Source of the DNA: Sinomonas mesophila
GTDB lineage: Bacteria; Actinomycetota; Actinomycetes; Actinomycetales; Micrococcaceae
Length of the DNA stretch: 64,000 nucleotides
Direction of reading: 5' to 3'
NCBI RefSeq assembly: GCF_001999765.1
Contig: NZ_MTIC01000023.1
Coordinates: 38,926-102,925, forward strand
The position numbers and the translations under genes were made by a program. How positions within the stretch are numbered: the stretch's first letter is position 1; each line of letters begins with the position of its first letter. Positions 18,005 to 26,414 of the stretch are shown here, one piece after another. The notes under the pieces were generated by a model. The model was given only the letters and a program-made list of their open reading frames with translations. It searched no databases and had not been told where the DNA came from.

Positions 18005-18862
18005 GTGGGCAGGCTGAGCCAGCGGCGCCGGGTGCACCGCTATGTCCTGGGCAGCGAGCATCCCGTGCGCCATCGTGAGGACGTGCTCGCCGTCGAGGAG
18101 CCCCTCGAGATCCGGCTGACGTCCCCCGCCGGGACCATGTCCTACAGCGTCACCATGCGCACGCCGGGGCACGACTTCGACCTCGTCGCCGGCTTCCTCG
18201 TGTCCGAAGGTGTCATCTGGGAGCCTGGGCAGCTCGTCGCGGAGCGCTTCTGCGCGGGCGAGGACGAGAACGGCGTGCAGACCTTCAACGTCGTCGAGGC
18301 CCAGCTGCGGCCGGGCGTCGTCGCGCCGGAGATCGGCCGGAACGTCTACACCTCGAGCTCGTGCGGGATCTGCGGGACGGACTCGATCGAGGCCGTTCGC
18401 CGCGCCGGACATCACGGCCCGGCGGACGACGGTGTGCGGCTGGACCCGGGCGTCGTCGCCGCCCTGCCCGACCGACTGCGCGAGGCGCAGGCGCTCTTCG
18501 ACCGGACGGGCGGGGTGCACGCCGCCGGGCTGTTCCGCATCGAGGACGACGGCGCGCGGGCAGAGCTGCTGTGCGTGCGCGAGGACGTGGGGCGGCACAA
18601 CGCCGTGGACAAGGTCGTGGGCTGGGCGCTGCGCGAGGGCATGCTGCCCCTGCGCGGGACGGTCCTGCAGGTCTCCGGCCGGGCGTCGTTCGAGCTTGTC
18701 CAGAAGGCCGCGATGGCTGGGATCCCCGTGCTCGCCGCGGTGAGCGCGCCGTCGTCGCTCGCGGCCGAGCTCGCGGAGGAGTCCGGCGTGACCCTGGTCG
18801 GCTTCAGCCGGGGCACGGGCTTCAACGTCTACGCGGGCCACGACCGCTTCCCCACCTCCTGA
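18005..18862 (+). CDS. fdhD: Formate dehydrogenase accessory sulfurtransferase FdhD
   Basis: Transfers sulfur to the molybdenum centre of formate-dehydrogenase-type enzymes. The 285-residue protein has the catalytic pair Cys120/Cys123 in SSSCGICGTDS and the family signatures GHDFDLVAGFLVSEG, REDVGRHNAVDKV and VSGRASFELVQKA. The GTG start lies ten bases after the molybdo-enzyme's stop. Pairing with a YdeP/FdhF-like enzyme and MobA/MoeA makes this a self-contained maturation set. Confidence 0.95.
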   Translation: MGRLSQRRRVHRYVLGSEHPVRHREDVLAVEEPLEIRLTSPAGTMSYSVTMRTPGHDFDLVAGFLVSEGVIWEPGQLVAERFCAGEDENGVQTFNVVEAQLRPGVVAPEIGRNVYTSSSCGICGTDSIEAVRRAGHHGPADDGVRLDPGVVAALPDRLREAQALFDRTGGVHAAGLFRIEDDGARAELLCVREDVGRHNAVDKVVGWALREGMLPLRGTVLQVSGRASFELVQKAAMAGIPVLAAVSAPSSLAAELAEESGVTLVGFSRGTGFNVYAGHDRFPTS

Positions 18863-18881
18863 CCCAGACGACCACCCCCGA

Positions 18882-18977
18882 CGTTTCGGGTACGTATCTC
18901 GTCGCCGATTCGCCCTTTCGGGTACATCTCTGCGTACCCGGGAGGGCGAAAACGCGTCGAGATACGTACCCGAAACG
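18882..18977. repeat. 96-bp nested palindrome (intergenic repeat family A, copy 1)
   Basis: Outer arms CGTTTCGGGTACGTATCTCG (18882-18901) and its exact complement (18958-18977) enclose a middle stem TTCGCCCT (18909-18916)/AGGGCGAA (18943-18950) and an inner stem CGGGTAC (18919-18925)/GTACCCG (18934-18940). It could fold as one long hairpin and may end fdhD transcription. A diverged copy of the left half occurs at 41547-41600. Confidence 0.9.
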
Positions 18978-19061
18978 GGAGTGGGGAAAGGGGGTTCCGC
19001 TGGGGCCTACGGCAGAGTAGGTTGGAATGCCAAGAGGTTAGTCAACTGATTGGATCATTCC

Positions 19062-22000
19062 GTGCATGACGACCGGCGCATCACCGAGGCCCGCGTCGAC
19101 AGGTTCCTCCGCGAGCGCCTCCAACCGGCCATCTACCGCCGGGCACTCGCGCTCGGCGTCGAGCGGTGGGATGCCCCCGGCGAGCCCGTCCGTGCCGAGG
19201 AGGCGTTCGCCCAGAGGTACTCGCCGGCAGCTTCCGGGGACGCCTGGGGGGCCGCCTGGGGCACGACGTGGCTCCGGCTCACGGCCGAGGTCCCTGACGG
19301 CTGGGGAGGGCCGGGCACCGACGTGGAGGCCATCGTCGACCTCGGATTCAGCCACCAGCTGCCCGGCTTCCAGTGCGAGGGGCTCGTATGGCGCTCCGAC
19401 GGCACGACCGCCAAGGCCCTCAACCCGCGCAACCACTACGTCCCGGTCGCGCTTCTCGGCGGCGGGCCGCGGCTGGAGTTCTACGTCGAGGCGGCGGCCA
19501 ACCCCGACATCGCCCAGGGCTGGACCTTCCAGCCCACGCCGCTCGGCGCCCGCGAGACCGCGGGCCCCGAGGCGCTCTACCGGCTCGGCAGGCTCGTGCT
19601 CGCCGAGCGGGACACGACCGCGTGGGAGCTCGTTCAGGATGTGACGTGCCTGAGCGGGCTCATGCACGAGCTCCCCGACGACAGGCCCCGCCGCCATAGG
19701 ATCCTGCGCGCGCTCGAGAGGATGGCGGACGCCGTGGATCCATACGACGTCGCCGGCACGGCCGCCGCGGGGCGCGAGGCCCTCGCTGAGGTGCTTGCCG
19801 AGCCGGCCTCGGCGAGCGCCCACAGGCTCGTCGCCACGGGCCACGCGCACATCGACTCCGCGTGGCTGTGGCCCTTGCGCGAGACTAGGCGCAAGTGCGC
19901 CCGCACGTTCTCCAACGTCATCGCCCTCATGGACGAGGACCCTGACTTCGTCTTCGCCTGTTCCTCCGCCCAGCAGTTCGCCTGGATCCAGGCTGACTAC
20001 CCGGAGCTCTTCGACCGGATCAAGGAGAGGATCGCCGACGGCCGCTTCGTCCCCGTGGGCGGTATGTGGGTCGAGTCGGACACGAACATGCCCGGCGGCG
20101 AGGCCATGGCCCGGCAGTTCCTGGAGGGCAAGCGCTACTTCCTCGAGCAGCTCGGCGTCGAATGCGAGGAGACGTGGCTCCCGGACACGTTCGGCTACTC
20201 CGCGGCGCTCCCGCAGATCGCGCGCTCGGCGGGGAACCGCTGGTTCCTGACGCAGAAGATCTCCTGGAACCAGATCAACCGCTTCCCCCACCACACCTTC
20301 CTGTGGGAGGGCATCGACGGCTCGCGCGTCTTCACGCACTTCCCGCCCGCGGATACCTACAACTCCGACCTGCGCGCCTCCGACCTCGCGCACGCCGAGC
20401 GGAACTTCCGCGAGCACGGGCGGGCGAGCCTCTCCCTCATCCCCTTCGGCCACGGCGACGGCGGCGGCGGGCCCACGCGCGAGATGATGGCCGCCGCGCG
20501 GCGTTGGGCCGACCTCGAGGGCTCGCCGCGGGTCGAGGTTGCCTCGCCCCGGATCTTCTTTGCCGAGGCCGAGCGGGAGTACCAGCCACCGCCCGTGTGG
20601 GTCGGGGAGATGTACCTCGAGAAGCACCGCGGGACCTACACCGCCCAGGCCCGCACGAAGCAGGGCAACCGGCGCGCCGAGCATGCGCTGCGTGAGGCCG
20701 AGCTCTGGTGCACGGTCGCGGCGGTGCGCGCGGCCGCCGGCTACCCCTCTGACGAGCTGCGTCGGCTCTGGCACCAGACCCTCCTGCTGCAATTCCACGA
20801 CATCCTCCCCGGCAGCGCGATCGCCTGGGTCCACCGCGACGCCGAGCGGATCTACGGCGAGATCGTCGGCGACGCCGAGCGGCTCATCGCCGAGGCCGCC
20901 CGCGCGCTCCTCGGCCCGGGGGAGACGGAGTTCCTCCTCAACGCCGCCCCGCAGGAGCGCGACGGCGTGCCCGCCCTGGCCGCGGGCGCCGTCGTGCGCA
21001 CCGGCCCACCCGCGCGCGTCCAGGAGCGGACGACGCCGGGCGGCCGCCGCTGGCTGCTCGACAATGGGCTCGTTCGGGCCGAGGTCGACGAGCGCGGCCT
21101 CCTCGTCTCGCTCGTGGACGCCGCGACGGGGCGCGAGGCCATCGCGCCCGGTGCTGCGGGCAATCTCTTCCAGCTCCACCGAGACACGCCCAATGAGTGG
21201 GACGCGTGGGACCTCGACGAGTTTTACCGGCACAGCGTCGAGGCCTTCCCACGGGCCGACGCGGTGCGCGCCGGCGAAGGGGCGCCGGGGGAGGCGGTGC
21301 TCGAGGTCGAGCGGCCCTTCGGCGCCTCCCGCGCGCGCCAGCGCATCGTCCTCGCGCCGGGGGCGGCGTCCCTGAGGATCGAGACCGAGGTGGACTGGCA
21401 CGAGCGGCAGAAGCTGCTCAAGCTCGGCTTCCCCTTCGACCTCCGGGCCGAGCGCAGCGCCGCCGAGACGCAGTTCGGGCACGTGTTCCGGCCCGTGCAC
21501 GCGAACACGTCGTGGGACGCGGCCCGGTTCGAGGTCTGCGCGCACCGCTGGATCCACGTGGGCGAGCCCGGCTACGGCGTGGCCGTGGCCAACGACGCGA
21601 CGTACGGCCACGACGTCACCCACGCCATCCGCCCGGACGGGGGAACGACGACGGTGGTGCGGCTCTCGCTGCTCAAGTCGCCGCTCTACCCGGACCCCGG
21701 GGCCGACTCCGGGACGCACCGCTTCACGGTGACCGTCCTGCCGGGCGCGGGGATCGCCGACGCCGTGCGCGAGGGCTACCGCGTCAACCTGCCCGAGCGC
21801 AGGGTCCGGGGTGGGCGGGCTGTCGAGCCCCTCGTCGCCGTGGCCGATCCCGCGGCGGTGGTCGAGGCCGTCAAGCTCGCCGAGGATGGTACGGGCGATG
21901 TCGTCGTCAGGCTCTACGAGTCGCTCGGCTCGCGCACCGTGACCGAGGTCACCGCGGGCTTCCCTTGCGCTGCGATCGAGGCCGTTGACCTGCTCGAGCG

Positions 22001-22115
22001 CCCCCTCGCCGCGGGGGCACCCCATCCGGCCGAGGACCTCGGAGAGGGGCGGACAAGGCTGCGCCTGCGGCCCTTCGAGATCGTGACGCTGCGGTTCCGG
22101 CGGCCCGGCGCCTGA
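19062..22115 (+). CDS. Alpha-mannosidase, glycoside hydrolase family 38
   Basis: Cytoplasmic retaining alpha-mannosidase, 1017 residues from the GTG at 19062. An in-frame TTG at 19050 would add four residues; the GTG gives the usual MHDDR-type start. Domain order is an N-terminal beta region, the GH38 catalytic barrel with zinc/substrate motif GHAHIDSAWLWPLRET (His/Asp at about 261-265) and the nucleophile Asp at about 340 (VESDTNMPGGE), a three-helix middle domain, and a C-terminal beta-sandwich. There is no signal peptide. No transporter or regulator for mannosides is adjacent. Confidence 0.94.
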   Translation: MHDDRRITEARVDRFLRERLQPAIYRRALALGVERWDAPGEPVRAEEAFAQRYSPAASGDAWGAAWGTTWLRLTAEVPDGWGGPGTDVEAIVDLGFSHQLPGFQCEGLVWRSDGTTAKALNPRNHYVPVALLGGGPRLEFYVEAAANPDIAQGWTFQPTPLGARETAGPEALYRLGRLVLAERDTTAWELVQDVTCLSGLMHELPDDRPRRHRILRALERMADAVDPYDVAGTAAAGREALAEVLAEPASASAHRLVATGHAHIDSAWLWPLRETRRKCARTFSNVIALMDEDPDFVFACSSAQQFAWIQADYPELFDRIKERIADGRFVPVGGMWVESDTNMPGGEAMARQFLEGKRYFLEQLGVECEETWLPDTFGYSAALPQIARSAGNRWFLTQKISWNQINRFPHHTFLWEGIDGSRVFTHFPPADTYNSDLRASDLAHAERNFREHGRASLSLIPFGHGDGGGGPTREMMAAARRWADLEGSPRVEVASPRIFFAEAEREYQPPPVWVGEMYLEKHRGTYTAQARTKQGNRRAEHALREAELWCTVAAVRAAAGYPSDELRRLWHQTLLLQFHDILPGSAIAWVHRDAERIYGEIVGDAERLIAEAARALLGPGETEFLLNAAPQERDGVPALAAGAVVRTGPPARVQERTTPGGRRWLLDNGLVRAEVDERGLLVSLVDAATGREAIAPGAAGNLFQLHRDTPNEWDAWDLDEFYRHSVEAFPRADAVRAGEGAPGEAVLEVERPFGASRARQRIVLAPGAASLRIETEVDWHERQKLLKLGFPFDLRAERSAAETQFGHVFRPVHANTSWDAARFEVCAHRWIHVGEPGYGVAVANDATYGHDVTHAIRPDGGTTTVVRLSLLKSPLYPDPGADSGTHRFTVTVLPGAGIADAVREGYRVNLPERRVRGGRAVEPLVAVADPAAVVEAVKLAEDGTGDVVVRLYESLGSRTVTEVTAGFPCAAIEAVDLLERPLAAGAPHPAEDLGEGRTRLRLRPFEIVTLRFRRPGA

Positions 22116-22153
22116 GCCGGGCGGGACCGAACGATGCCTCGGCTTAAATGGCT

Positions 22154-22187
22154 GAGTGGTGGCGGCCCTTGCGGGCCGCCGCCACTC
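22154..22187. terminator. Hairpin after the alpha-mannosidase gene
   Basis: A 15-bp stem (22154-22168 with 22173-22187, one mismatch) with a TTGC loop, placed between convergent genes. Confidence 0.75.
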
Positions 22188-22234
22188 ATCCCCCCAATGC
22201 AAGGAACCCCTGTCCCCCTGACAGGCCGTGCTCA

Positions 22235-22250
22235 CACAATCATGATTGTG
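22235..22250. repeat. Perfect 16-bp palindrome in an AT-rich gap
   Basis: CACAATCATGATTGTG is an exact palindrome inside the stretch 22205-22310, which is markedly AT-richer than the surrounding DNA. It lies between the 3' ends of two convergent genes, where an operator is not expected. The remaining gap shows no gene. Confidence 0.85.
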
Positions 22251-22337
22251 GCATGGACTAATGAAAATGTGAACTTTATTCCGCGAACGAGTGGATTTTT
22301 TACGCTCCGCTACGCCCCGCTGCGGTGGAAGCTCGCC

Positions 22338-23045
22338 TCAGGCGGGCGCGGTCCGGGCCCGGCGGCGGCCCCTCACCGCGGCGATCCAGATGACCGCGAG
22401 GCCCGAGAAGAGCAGCAGGAGGGTGCCGTAGTTCATCACCTGCATGACGCCGGTCCAGCCGGTGGGCATGAGGACGAACGTGTTGGTGCACGCGAGCAGC
22501 ACGTAGGCCGTCCCGAGGAGCCCTGCGGCGGCCCGGAGCGGGCCCCGGACCCCGCCACGGGCGGAGCGGAACAGGGACGGGAGCAGGACGACCCCCGTGA
22601 ACGTCGGGTAGATCCGGCCGAGCCCGGCGTAGACGTCGAACCACGGGTCGTTGTCGAGGGCGGAGAGCCCGACGCTCGAGGGCATCTGGTTCATCAGCAG
22701 GAAGGACAGCACCGTCCCGGCGGCCACGACCGCGAGCGCGGCGAGACCCCACGGCCCGAGCAGGACTCCCTCGGCGCCGCGCGCGGCGAAGGCGCGCGAG
22801 ACGCGCACCGCGAGCAGGAGGCACACGCCGTAGATGATGAAGCGCAGCAGAAGGTTCGCGAGGTTGATGCCCCCGAGCAGGCTGTCGATCGCGACGTACG
22901 GGCCGCCGATGCTCAGGAGGATCGCGGCGGCGAAGAGGGCGAAGAGGCCGAGCATGAGCCGGTTCTCGCCCCGCAGGGCCGCGGGGACGCGCACGAGCGC
23001 GAGGACGAGGGCCACGGCGAACGTCGTCCAGGCGAGCCACGTCAT
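22338..23045 (-). CDS. Seven-helix membrane protein, MAB_1171c-like
   Basis: 235-residue integral membrane protein with about seven hydrophobic helices and a basic C-terminal tail. The pattern VRVPAALRGENRLMLGLFALFAAAILLSIGGPYVAIDSLLGG.NLANLLLR resembles the N-terminal part of the actinobacterial MAB_1171c putative transporter family, which has no established function. Its ATG overlaps the stop of the upstream regulator by four bases (ATGA), so the two are made together. The longer frame to 23765 is a shadow of that regulator. Confidence 0.72.
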   Translation of the reverse strand: MTWLAWTTFAVALVLALVRVPAALRGENRLMLGLFALFAAAILLSIGGPYVAIDSLLGGINLANLLLRFIIYGVCLLLAVRVSRAFAARGAEGVLLGPWGLAALAVVAAGTVLSFLLMNQMPSSVGLSALDNDPWFDVYAGLGRIYPTFTGVVLLPSLFRSARGGVRGPLRAAAGLLGTAYVLLACTNTFVLMPTGWTGVMQVMNYGTLLLLFSGLAVIWIAAVRGRRRARTAPA

Positions 23046-23794
23046 CCGAGGTGCTCCCAGACCCGGCGCGTCGCATGCGCGTCCCGCTCCTCGCGGCGCA
23101 GGGCCCGGCCGAGGGCGGCAAGCCTGTCGGCGGCCATGAGGGCCAGGTCGGCGTCGGCCAGCCGCAGCACGGCCTGCTCGAAGGCCTCGGGCGGCCAGCC
23201 CGCCTCCCGCGGCGTCACGAGGCCGGTGACCACGAGCCCGTTGCGCAGCCCGACGCCGGCCTCGCGGGCCGTGCTCACGGCCAGTTCGGGGCTGAGCCGG
23301 TTGGCGCTGAGCTGGGCGGAGAAGTTCTGCGGCGCGATCCCGGAGGCGTGGCTCACGCGCTGGCGCAGCTCGCCGTCGTCGATCGCCTCGACCCACTGCC
23401 GGACGGTCGGCTCGCCCGCCGCAGGGGCGGCGCCGGCCTGCGGGAGCGCGCCCACGGGCTCCGCGGCCGGCGGCCCTCCCGCATGCTCGCCGCGGACGAG
23501 GAGCTCGTGCAGGAGACGGGCCGTGGGCACCTGGCTCAGGAGTTCGGCATCGGTGGGCGGGGCAACACTCACGGCGAGCTCGCGGTACGGCTCGAAGCGC
23601 GCGAGGCCGAGGACGGGGTTCTGCCCGTAGGCGCGGGCGACGGCGACGACGGTCGCCTCCGCGACGCGCCCGCGGACGAGCTGCTGGGCGAGGGTGCTGC
23701 GCTTGACCCCCGACAGCCGGGAGACGTCGGCGGCGCTCGAACCGGGGGCGAGTTCCTGCAGCCAATGCCGGAAATCCAAGGCAGAGACGGGCAC
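23042..23794 (-). CDS. Helix-turn-helix regulatory protein paired with membrane protein
   Basis: 250-residue protein, start GTG at 23794 supported by GAGGAGGG about six bases upstream. The N-terminal 60 residues form a helix-turn-helix of XRE-like character (SSAADVSRLSGVKRSTLAQQLVRGRVAEATVVAVARAYG). A second such segment appears at about 150-185 (ELRQRVSHASGIAPQNFSAQLSANRLSPELAVSTAREAG), so the protein may hold two DNA-binding modules joined by a Pro/Ala-rich linker. The C-terminus is charged and helical. Fixed linkage with the membrane protein downstream suggests a regulator and its effector or sensor; the stimulus is unknown. Confidence 0.7.
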   Translation of the reverse strand: MPVSALDFRHWLQELAPGSSAADVSRLSGVKRSTLAQQLVRGRVAEATVVAVARAYGQNPVLGLARFEPYRELAVSVAPPTDAELLSQVPTARLLHELLVRGEHAGGPPAAEPVGALPQAGAAPAAGEPTVRQWVEAIDDGELRQRVSHASGIAPQNFSAQLSANRLSPELAVSTAREAGVGLRNGLVVTGLVTPREAGWPPEAFEQAVLRLADADLALMAADRLAALGRALRREERDAHATRRVWEHLG

Positions 23795-23975
23795 GGTCCC
23801 CCCTCCTCGTCGGCGTCCGACTGCTCGTGTGCGGCCGTTGCGGCTCGCTGCTGAGTAGATTTTACGTCCCCGTCGCAGTGGCCTATGCTGGTTGCAGCCC
23901 GTCGGCTCGCGCACCCCCCAATCGCGAGTCGGCGGGCCTTTCATTTCCGGTCCGGACCCTCACGGCGGGAGCACT

Positions 23976-25871
23976 ATGAGCAGCATGTACAACGCGGCGT
24001 GGAGCTCGCTGCACCAGATCACGCGGGACAACGGCGGGCGGAACCCGTTCCATCGCGAGACCATCGGCAGGGTCCTGGCCTTCGCGCGCCCGCACCGCCT
24101 GCGGCTCGTGGCCTTTGTCGCGTGCTCGATCGTCACGGCCTTCCTGGCCGTGGCGACTCCCATCCTCGCGGGACGGGTGGTCGACGCGATCGTGGCCCGC
24201 GAGGGCCTGGAGACGGTCGTGCTCCTCGCGGCGCTCATCGCCGGCGTCGCCGTCGCGGATGCTGCGTTCGGCATGCTCACGCGCTGGCTGTCGGCGACGA
24301 TCGGCGAGGGCGTGATCCTCGACCTGCGCCGCGCCGTGTTCGACCACGTCCAGAAGATGCCCGTCGCGTTCTTCACCCGCACCCGCACGGGCGCCCTCGT
24401 GAGCAGGCTCAACAACGACGTCATCGGAGCCCAGGCCGCCTTCGCCGGGACACTCAGCGGCGTCGTGAGCAATTCCGTCGCGCTCGTGCTCACGGTCGCC
24501 GTCATGATCCAGACGTCCTGGCTCGTCACGGTGCTGGCGCTCGTGCTCCTTCCCGTGTTCCTCGTCCCGGCCCGGCGCATGGGCTCACGCGTGGCGGACC
24601 TCCGCCGCGAGGCCTCGGCGCACAACGCCGCGATGAGCACGCAGATGACCGAGCGGTTCTCGGCCCCCGGCGCGACGCTCATCAAGCTCTTCGGCCGGCC
24701 CGCGGACGAGTCCCGTGAGTTCGCGGTCCGTGCGAGTCGCGTGCGCGACATCGGCATCCGGAGCTCGATGCTCACCTTCACGTTCATCACGGCGCTCACC
24801 CTCGTCTCGGCGCTCGCCCTCGCGCTCGTCTACGGGGTGGGCGGCTGGCTCGCGATCGGGGGCAGCCTCGCGGCGGGCGACGTCGTCGTCCTCGCACTGC
24901 TGCTGACGCGCCTCTACGCGCCCATCACCAGCCTCTCGAACGCGCGGGTCGAGATCATGGGCGCGCTCGTGAGCTTCGAGCGTGTCTTCGAGGTGTTAGA
25001 CCTCACGCCGCTCATCCGCGAGAAGCCCGACGCGCGGGCCCTGCCTGACGACGCGGCGGCCGTCGAGTTCGATGACGTGCGGTTCGCCTACCCGAGCGCG
25101 GAGAAGGTCTCGCTCGCCTCGCTCGAGGAGGTCGCCGTCCTCGACGCCCGCGGCGGCGAGGAGGTGCTCCACGGCGTCTCGTTCCGGGTCGACCCCGGCC
25201 AGACCGTCGCGATCGTGGGCTCCTCCGGCGCGGGGAAGTCGACCATCGCCCAGCTGCTCGCGCGGCTGTACGACGTCGACTCCGGCGCCGTGCGGATCGG
25301 GGGCGTGGACGTGCGGGACGCGACCTTCGCCTCGATGCGGGGCACCGTGGGCATGGTGACCCAGGACGGCCACCTGTTCCATGAGTCGATCGCGGACAAT
25401 CTCCGTCTCGCCCGTCCCGGGGCCACCGACGCCGAGCTCTGGGACGTGCTGCGCAGGGCCCGGCTTGAGGCAATGGTGCGCTCGCTGCCGGACGGCCTTG
25501 AGACGGTCGTCGGCGAGCGCGGCTACCGCCTGTCCGGCGGGGAGCGCCAGCGGCTCACGATCGCCCGGCTCCTGCTCGCGTCGCCGCGGGTCGTGATCCT
25601 CGACGAGGCGACCGCGGCGCTCGACTCGACCAACGAGGCGGCCGTCCAGGCCGCCCTGACCGAGGCGCTCGTGGGGCGGACCGCCGTCGTGATCGCGCAC
25701 CGGCTCTCGACGATCCGCGCGGCGGACATGATCCTCGTCGTGGAAGACGGGCGGATCGTCGAGCGCGGCACGCACGGCGAGCTGCTGGCGGCCGAGGGGC
25801 GCTACGCCGAGCTGTACTACACGCAGTTCGCGGAGGCGTCGGCCACCGCCGAGGACTACACGATCACTTGA
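23976..25871 (+). CDS. ABC exporter, fused membrane and ATPase domains
   Basis: 631-residue half-transporter of the multidrug/lipid exporter type that would act as a dimer in the cytoplasmic membrane. A cytoplasmic N-terminal 40 residues are followed by a six-helix ABC-type-1 membrane domain (about 45-345) and a nucleotide-binding domain with Walker A VGSSGAGKST, signature LSGGERQR, Walker B VVILDEATAALDS and the H-loop IAHRLST. The ABC domain has an insert before Walker A (SAEKVSLASLEEVAVLDARGGE). ATG 23976 follows GGGAG. Substrate cannot be told from sequence. Confidence 0.93.
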   Translation: MSSMYNAAWSSLHQITRDNGGRNPFHRETIGRVLAFARPHRLRLVAFVACSIVTAFLAVATPILAGRVVDAIVAREGLETVVLLAALIAGVAVADAAFGMLTRWLSATIGEGVILDLRRAVFDHVQKMPVAFFTRTRTGALVSRLNNDVIGAQAAFAGTLSGVVSNSVALVLTVAVMIQTSWLVTVLALVLLPVFLVPARRMGSRVADLRREASAHNAAMSTQMTERFSAPGATLIKLFGRPADESREFAVRASRVRDIGIRSSMLTFTFITALTLVSALALALVYGVGGWLAIGGSLAAGDVVVLALLLTRLYAPITSLSNARVEIMGALVSFERVFEVLDLTPLIREKPDARALPDDAAAVEFDDVRFAYPSAEKVSLASLEEVAVLDARGGEEVLHGVSFRVDPGQTVAIVGSSGAGKSTIAQLLARLYDVDSGAVRIGGVDVRDATFASMRGTVGMVTQDGHLFHESIADNLRLARPGATDAELWDVLRRARLEAMVRSLPDGLETVVGERGYRLSGGERQRLTIARLLLASPRVVILDEATAALDSTNEAAVQAALTEALVGRTAVVIAHRLSTIRAADMILVVEDGRIVERGTHGELLAAEGRYAELYYTQFAEASATAEDYTIT

Positions 25872-25878
25872 CCGTTGC

Positions 25879-25991
25879 GGGGTCACCTCCCTGCGTTGGG
25901 GGGTCACGTCCCTGGGATGCGGGGTCACCTCCCTGCGTTGGGGGGTCACGTCCCTGGGATGCGGGGTCACGTCCCAGCGACGCGGGGTCAC
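25879..25991. repeat. 21-bp-period repeat array B1 (six units)
   Basis: GGGGTCAC begins at 25879, 25900, 25921, 25942, 25963 and 25984, exactly 21 bp apart. Units one/two and three/four form a 42-bp dimer repeated twice (variant spacers CTCCCTGCGTTGG and GTCCCTGGGATGC); units five and six are diverged. The array fills the gap between the ABC exporter and the NUDIX gene and runs up to the NUDIX -10 box. Confidence 0.95.
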
Positions 25992-26000
25992 TGCTTTGGC

Positions 26001-26006
26001 TAAGCT
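26001..26006 (+). promoter_or_regulatory. -10 box of the NUDIX gene, probable leaderless start
   Basis: TAAGCT is followed by six bases and the GTG start without a ribosome-binding site. The last unit of repeat array B1 lies in the -35/spacer region, so anything bound to the array would touch this promoter. Confidence 0.5.
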
Positions 26007-26012
26007 CGAACC

Positions 26013-26414
26013 GTGGCAGACCGCATCGTTGTCTCCGCCGTCTGCGTCTTCTCCGCGCAGGGGCGGCTCCTGACCGTCCGCAAGCGAGGCACAGACCGTT
26101 TCATGCATCCAGGCGGCAAGCCTGAGCCCGGCGAGACCGCTGCCGAGGCCGCGAGCCGCGAGCTCGCCGAGGAAGTCGGCATCGATGTCCCGGCGTCAGC
26201 CCTCGAGCCCATGGGGGTATGGGTCGCCGCGGCCGCCAACGAGGCAGGCATTGATATCGAAGCCACTGTCTTCCGCGCGCCGGGGACGCATGACCCGGCG
26301 GAGGTGCATCCAGCCGCTGAGATCGCCGAGCTGCGATGGATTGATCCCGGCGCTGAGGCCGGGCCGGACCTCGCGCCACTTTTGACGGATCACATTCTTC
26401 CGGCCCTGAGGTGA
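26013..26414 (+). CDS. NUDIX hydrolase
   Basis: 133-residue pyrophosphohydrolase with a complete Nudix box: Gly35, Glu41, Arg49-Glu50, Glu53-Glu54 and Gly56 match the GX5EX7REUXEEXGU pattern. A short MutT-like fold and nothing else is present; substrate (nucleotide sanitation or other) is not predictable. The gene starts with a leaderless GTG. It is bracketed by repeat arrays B1 and B2 in opposite orientation, and its stop codon lies inside the first unit of B2. No partner gene is evident. Confidence 0.9.
   Translation: MADRIVVSAVCVFSAQGRLLTVRKRGTDRFMHPGGKPEPGETAAEAASRELAEEVGIDVPASALEPMGVWVAAAANEAGIDIEATVFRAPGTHDPAEVHPAAEIAELRWIDPGAEAGPDLAPLLTDHILPALR

Noticed and set aside
19038..22235. 1065-codon open frame antisense to the alpha-mannosidase gene
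   Set aside because: Its translation is Arg/Gly/Val-biased without motifs and is the usual GC-rich shadow; the plus strand carries all GH38 signatures.
23042..23794. Toxin-antitoxin pair with the membrane protein
   Set aside because: Both proteins are too large and the membrane partner has seven helices; regulator plus membrane effector fits better.
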